Shown here: positions 6,227 to 6,646 of the stretch, piece by piece
How positions within the stretch are numbered: position 1 is the stretch's first letter
Layout: each line of letters starts with the position of its first letter
Origin: Limnohabitans sp.
GTDB taxonomy: Bacteria; Pseudomonadota; Gammaproteobacteria; Burkholderiales; Burkholderiaceae_C
Direction of reading: 5' to 3'
DNA: 6,646 bases
Assembly: GCA_015657605.1 (NCBI GenBank)
Contig: JACDQO010000469.1
Location: 1 to 6,646, forward strand
Notes under the pieces: generated by a model
What the model saw: only the letters and a program-made list of their open reading frames with translations
Databases searched by the model: none
Told to the model about the DNA's origin: nothing
Position numbers and translations under genes: made by a program

Positions 6227-6304
6227 GACGCCTTGGTGTGTGTCATTTTCGTCAAATCCGGTCTTGTGCCCCAGTTTGACCATGGCAGCAGCTGATTCCC
6301 TAAC

Positions 6305-6325
6305 CACGCCGTGAGGCGTTTTTTT
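6305..6325 (+). terminator. Short intrinsic terminator in front of scpB
   Basis: ACGCC (6306-6310) pairs with GGCGT (6315-6319) around the tetraloop GTGA, followed by a run of seven Ts (6319-6325). The stem is only five base pairs but GC-rich. It can end the rluD transcript. Because it lies 16 bases before the scpB ATG, scpB transcription must either read through it or be controlled by it. Confidence 0.6.
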
Positions 6326-6341
6326 CCGAAAGACCGACACC

Positions 6342-6646
6342 ATGAACATGGTGCAAGCCAAGCGTGTCCTGGAAACGGCGCTGCTCACTGCAGGGCAGCC
6401 TTTGTCCTTGCGTGATCTGCGCGTTTTGTTCGACGATGAGCTGGGGGCCGACACCCTGCGCTCGATGCTGCAAGACATTGAGCTCGAATGGGCCCACAAA
6501 GGCTTGGAGCTGTCCCATGTGGCCAGCGGTTGGCGCTTTCAAAGCCGACCCGAGTTGCGTTCTTACTTGGACCGTTTACACCCCGAAAAACCCCCTAAAT
6601 ACACACGAGCCGTCCTCGAAACCCTGGCCATCATTGCCTACCGCCA
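6342..6646 (+). CDS. scpB: Segregation and condensation protein ScpB, N-terminal part
   Basis: ScpB is the winged-helix kleisin partner that, with ScpA and SMC, forms the bacterial condensin acting on chromosome segregation. The visible 101 codons read MNMVQAKRVLETALLTAGQP onward. They include the family-typical opening helix (LETALLTAGQPLSLRDL), the SGWRFQSRPELRSYL segment, and near the edge PPKYTRAVLETLAIIAYR, a hallmark of ScpB (usual form LSRAALETLAIIAYRQP). The frame has no stop and leaves the window, so roughly half of the protein is visible. ATG 6342 is taken as the start; ATG 6348 is an alternative. A weak purine-rich ribosome site (GAAAGA, 6328-6333) lies eight bases upstream. Many Burkholderiales carry other genes after rluD (for example a pgeF-type laccase-domain gene), so the rluD-scpB order may be lineage specific. 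Confidence 0.93.
   Translation, partial: MNMVQAKRVLETALLTAGQPLSLRDLRVLFDDELGADTLRSMLQDIELEWAHKGLELSHVASGWRFQSRPELRSYLDRLHPEKPPKYTRAVLETLAIIAYR

Noticed and set aside
6282..6314. Ten-codon mini-gene before scpB
   Set aside because: It has no Shine-Dalgarno and no run of regulatory codons such as those of amino-acid operon leader peptides; I mention it only as part of the leader geometry.

Overview
The window looks like chromosomal DNA of a betaproteobacterium of the order Burkholderiales, most likely Comamonadaceae (Limnohabitans/Rhodoferax-like). This rests on the protein sequences, the GC-rich codon use and the recognised gene set (zapE, bamD, rluD, scpB); no database search was possible.

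Layout. (1) Positions 1-338 hold the 3' end of an AT-rich, unrecognised coiled-coil gene that enters from the left; a hand count of 121-300 gives 71 G+C in 180 bases, against 38 in 60 at 1201-1260. (2) At about 368-427 lies what looks like only the last codons of lpdA/odhL (dihydrolipoamide dehydrogenase), followed by a strong intrinsic terminator. In Burkholderiales lpdA normally lies directly upstream of zapE, so lpdA appears to be cut off by foreign DNA. This is the most interesting part of the window. (3) From 542 to 4387 runs a compact rightward operon: zapE (AFG1-family ATPase), a small exported protein, a YdcH/DUF465-like coiled-coil protein, and a DinG/YoaA-type iron-sulfur helicase. 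Each junction is a 4-base overlap (ATGA, ATGA, TTGA). (4) bamD, an outer-membrane assembly lipoprotein, runs leftward from 5168 and ends 23 bases inside the helicase gene. (5) rluD, the 23S rRNA pseudouridine synthase, diverges from bamD across a 52-bp gap and is split by one extra G in a run of eight. (6) After a 115-bp leader holding a terminator, scpB begins and leaves the window on the right.

The core genes are housekeeping: cell division and protein quality control (zapE), DNA repair (helicase), envelope biogenesis (bamD), ribosome maturation (rluD) and chromosome segregation (scpB). No complete new system is visible. The accessory signal is the lpdA junction at the left edge, where a genomic island or other mobile DNA may end. 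Two weaker points are the rluD G-tract and the scpB leader, whose repeated hairpin arms could pair in alternative ways.
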